Assembly (NCBI RefSeq): GCF_016864235.1
Contig: NZ_CP045732.1
Location: 1,550,001-1,614,000, forward strand
From: Legionella sp. MW5194
GTDB taxonomy: Bacteria; Pseudomonadota; Gammaproteobacteria; Legionellales; Legionellaceae
DNA: 64,000 nucleotides
Direction: 5' to 3'
Within the stretch, counting starts at the first letter, position 1, and the number at the start of each line of letters is the position of its first letter. Of the stretch, positions 61,769 to 64,000 are shown one piece after another. The position numbers and the translations under genes are program-made. The notes under the pieces were generated by a model, which saw only the letters and a list, made by a program, of their open reading frames with translations, did no database searches and had not been told where the DNA came from.

Positions 61769-63469
61769 ATGAAAAGTAAAAAAAATTACCCGGGACTGCT
61801 GATTCTTGGCTTCTACAGTATGACTTACGGCGCATCGATTTCACCGCCATTTGAAAGCATTGGCGACATGCAGGCTAAGCTTGTACAAGGGAAAACCTCC
61901 TGTACCGAGGTAATTAATCGTTATCTTAAACGGATAAGACAGTACAACCTCGGCGGTGATGACAGGCCACCGATTAATGCCTGGACAGTCCTCAGTACGC
62001 AAAGCGTGGCCGAAGCGCAGGCGCTGGATGAGTATTATGCCAGGACCCATCGTCTGATTGGGCCACTGCACTGTGTACCGCTCATTATCAAAGACAACAT
62101 TGACTCGTATGATTCAACCAGTACTGTGGGCAGTCTTGCCTTGCTTGGCAATCAACCGGCCAGAGATGCCTTTTTGGTGGTTCAATTAAGGAAGGCAGGG
62201 GCTGTCATTTTAGGCAAAGGGGCCATGGATGAGCTTGCTTCGGGCATGTTTGGCATCAGCAGCCGCAGTGGCCGTATTGGCAACCCTTACAATACCGAAA
62301 AAAACCCGGGTGGCTCAAGCGGTGGTTCTGCCGCGGCGGTCAGTGCGGGGTTTGCGCTGGCAGGGATTGGTACGGATAACAGCGGCTCCATCCGTATCCC
62401 ATCAGCCTTTAATGCCCTGTACGGGTTACGCCCCAGTAGGGGATTGATCAGCCAGGCAGGCATTTTCCCTAACGGCAACCTCGATGGGACGGCCGGTCCC
62501 ATGACGCGCCATATAGAAGACATGGCCCTTATTCTGGATGCCATCGCCAAACCGGACCCTCATGACAGCAAAACGCTGTCGGTACCGCGGGTTACGACGT
62601 ACCGAGCCTTTCTGAATAAGGATGGACTGCGGGGCAAGCGGCTTGGTATTGTGCGGCAGGTGGGTTTAATTAAAACGTTTCAGGGCATGCCGAAAGAGGT
62701 AGACAATCTTCTCCAGGGGACGTTAACTCAACTGCGTCAGGCCGGCGTCACGGTCATAGACAACATCTACCTCACTGATTTTATTAATAATCGTAATGTG
62801 AATATGTCCGGAATGGCTGAAGAAATCAATGAGTACTTCAAGTCATTTGCTTCTGTCCGAAAAAATTACCGTGATTTTTGCCAGTCAAACCGGACCCGGG
62901 TGTATGGTAATGTCAACGCATGCCTTGCATTTTTAACTGACCTGCCGGCGAAAGACAGCCGATCTTACCGGGAGGCTTTACAGCGTTTTGCCAGTAACCG
63001 AGCGTATGTGGAAAAGTACATGCGTGAGAATCAGTTGGATGTCTTGCTGATGCCGATTAGCCGGGTGGGTGAGGCCACTTACGATGCCTATCAGGTCAAT
63101 ACCTGGCAGGCACCGGTAGCGTCTAATGCCGGTTTACCCGCTCTTAGCATCAACATCGGTTACACTCGGAAGGAGCATATGCCTGTCGGTGTGGAATTAA
63201 TCGCCCAATCGTTTCAAGAGGGTCTTTTGCTCGAAATAGGCTATGCCTATGAGCAGATTGCCCCCGCATCAATCCCACCCGAAATGCCGAGCGAAAATAA
63301 GAAGCTTGCGTCTCTTTCTCTTGCCGCTTATAACAACCTGCTTAGTGAAATCGGGTATCAAAGCTTTTATCAGGTGCTTAAAGACAATCAAAAGGAAGAG
63401 ATAGAAGAGGCACTCACGCCAGGACGGTTTACCGAAATTACCCATCAAGTGATTCAGGGCTGGCCTTAG
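61769..63469 (+). CDS. Exported amidase-signature family protein
   Basis: This 566-residue amidase-signature hydrolase has the Ser-cisSer-Lys triad: Lys in VPLIIKDNID, the glycine-rich loop NPGGSSGGSAAAVSAGFA, and the nucleophile Ser in DNSGSIRIPSAF. An N-terminal signal-like segment (MKSKKNYPGLLILGFYSMTYGA) suggests export. I chose the ATG at 61769 on that ground and for its AAGG site; the longer frame to 61697 adds 24 residues. Residues after about 500 form an extra helical tail. The substrate is unknown. It is not GatA: no gatB or gatC is nearby and it has a signal peptide. Confidence 0.8.
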   Translation: MKSKKNYPGLLILGFYSMTYGASISPPFESIGDMQAKLVQGKTSCTEVINRYLKRIRQYNLGGDDRPPINAWTVLSTQSVAEAQALDEYYARTHRLIGPLHCVPLIIKDNIDSYDSTSTVGSLALLGNQPARDAFLVVQLRKAGAVILGKGAMDELASGMFGISSRSGRIGNPYNTEKNPGGSSGGSAAAVSAGFALAGIGTDNSGSIRIPSAFNALYGLRPSRGLISQAGIFPNGNLDGTAGPMTRHIEDMALILDAIAKPDPHDSKTLSVPRVTTYRAFLNKDGLRGKRLGIVRQVGLIKTFQGMPKEVDNLLQGTLTQLRQAGVTVIDNIYLTDFINNRNVNMSGMAEEINEYFKSFASVRKNYRDFCQSNRTRVYGNVNACLAFLTDLPAKDSRSYREALQRFASNRAYVEKYMRENQLDVLLMPISRVGEATYDAYQVNTWQAPVASNAGLPALSINIGYTRKEHMPVGVELIAQSFQEGLLLEIGYAYEQIAPASIPPEMPSENKKLASLSLAAYNNLLSEIGYQSFYQVLKDNQKEEIEEALTPGRFTEITHQVIQGWP

Positions 63470-63885
63470 ATGCGTAAAGTCAGCACATCACAGGGTGCAT
63501 GATGGACGACGGCATGGGCGGTACTTCCCAAAAAGGCCGGCAAATGCCCTGGCGTGTGGCTGCCGATAATCACTAAACTACAGCCCAATTCCTTTACCTT
63601 TTTGAGCACCAGTTGTTTAATGGAGCCGATTTCGACGTGCTGCTGCGACACAGGAATAGCCAAAGCCTCGCCCAGCACATTCATAACGGTTACGGCATCG
63701 TCTTTGACTGGATTGGCCAACTCAGCAAAACCCAGTCCCTGAGCTAACTGCAATGACGCAGGGGGCTCAATCACGTGCAGAAGATGGAGCGTGCCTCCAA
63801 ATGACTTGGCAATGGCTGCGGCCTTCTGGCACATGGCAAAATGGTTTTCTTTTAAATCCGTGGCATGCAAAATAGTGGCGTACAC
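63466..63885 (-). CDS. Universal stress protein (UspA family)
   Basis: This 139-residue single-domain Usp begins VYATILHATDLKENHFAMCQ and contains LHLLHVIEPPASL and VLKKVKELGCSLVIIGSHTPG. It ends with FLGSTAHAVVHHAPCDVLTL, the nucleotide-binding G-2x-G-9x-(S/T) type region. I chose a GTG start at 63885 with a GAGGG site; the 23-residue longer frame lacks family similarity. Legionella carries several Usp proteins; which one this is cannot be told. Its stop interlocks with the amidase stop. The last 115 bases of the window hold its upstream region only. Confidence 0.85.
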   Translation of the reverse strand: MYATILHATDLKENHFAMCQKAAAIAKSFGGTLHLLHVIEPPASLQLAQGLGFAELANPVKDDAVTVMNVLGEALAIPVSQQHVEIGSIKQLVLKKVKELGCSLVIIGSHTPGHLPAFLGSTAHAVVHHAPCDVLTLRI

Positions 63886-64000
63886 GATTCCCTCGCAAAA
63901 AACCGCCGTGGTTATATCTAGTGTAGTTAGTTCTTTAAAAAAGACAACATGCAATTAAAAGCGAAGGGCATCGGACAGTAGACGTCCGTCCGGTAGTGTT

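Noticed and set aside
1-64000. CRISPR arrays, tRNA or rRNA genes, insertion sequences, integrases and prophage genes
   Set aside because: I looked on both strands and found no regular repeat-spacer structure, no tRNA- or rRNA-like segment, and no transposase or phage protein among the frames.

Overview
This window reads as a chromosomal segment of a Legionella-type gammaproteobacterium (family Legionellaceae, species not determined). The housekeeping gene order is gammaproteobacterial: map, then rpsB-tsf-pyrH-frr, and ndk-rlmN-pilW-rodZ-hisS-yfgM-bamB-der. Three things point to Legionella. Single genes with eukaryote-like or phosphatase signatures are scattered among the housekeeping genes, as Dot/Icm effectors usually are. 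A CsrA-sequestering RNA lies downstream of a LetA-type box. ispG is missing from its usual slot between rodZ and hisS, which fits a lineage using the mevalonate pathway. I see no rRNA, tRNA, CRISPR array, insertion sequence, integrase or prophage.

Layout. 1-4.7 kb: methionine aminopeptidase, a Spy/CpxP-like periplasmic protein, and the S2/EF-Ts/UMP kinase/RRF operon with an RNA leader and an internal attenuator-like hairpin. 4.9-10.8 kb: an arginine succinyltransferase (AST) catabolic operon on the minus strand, with an M20 peptidase where AstE would be expected and a spermidine-synthase-like protein at its end. 10.8-13 kb: a 714-residue protein with a CX5R phosphatase signature. 13.1-16.1 kb: a UDG-like protein, UbiG, a minimal ProQ/FinO protein, an RsmY/RsmZ-type small RNA, and an L,D-transpeptidase. 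16.4-24.7 kb: PutA, an APC permease, aconitase and a two-helix membrane protein.

24.8-32.9 kb: an isolated fliK with a sigma-54 promoter, a RasGEF-like protein, two small exported proteins, the ribosomal oxygenase RoxA, a polysaccharide deacetylase, MltA, and a YopJ-like candidate with an H/D/QX5C arrangement. 32.9-41.9 kb: an RND efflux pump and adaptor, then a 1465-residue coiled-coil protein behind a possible PmrA box. 41.9-50.2 kb: a three-gene 2-oxoacid dehydrogenase operon, pabB-nudL, fadD and minC-lpxH. 50.2-64 kb: lineage-specific unknowns, MiaE, the ndk-to-der housekeeping run, a degenerate REC/HD-GYP regulator, an exported amidase and a universal stress protein.

Two themes link the genes. 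One is amino-acid catabolism: the AST pathway and PutA both yield glutamate, alongside an amino-acid permease and aconitase, which suits an organism living on amino acids. The other is host interaction and its control: candidate effectors sit alongside the LetA-RsmY/Z type RNA and a ProQ-family RNA chaperone. All family assignments come from reading motifs; no database search was run.
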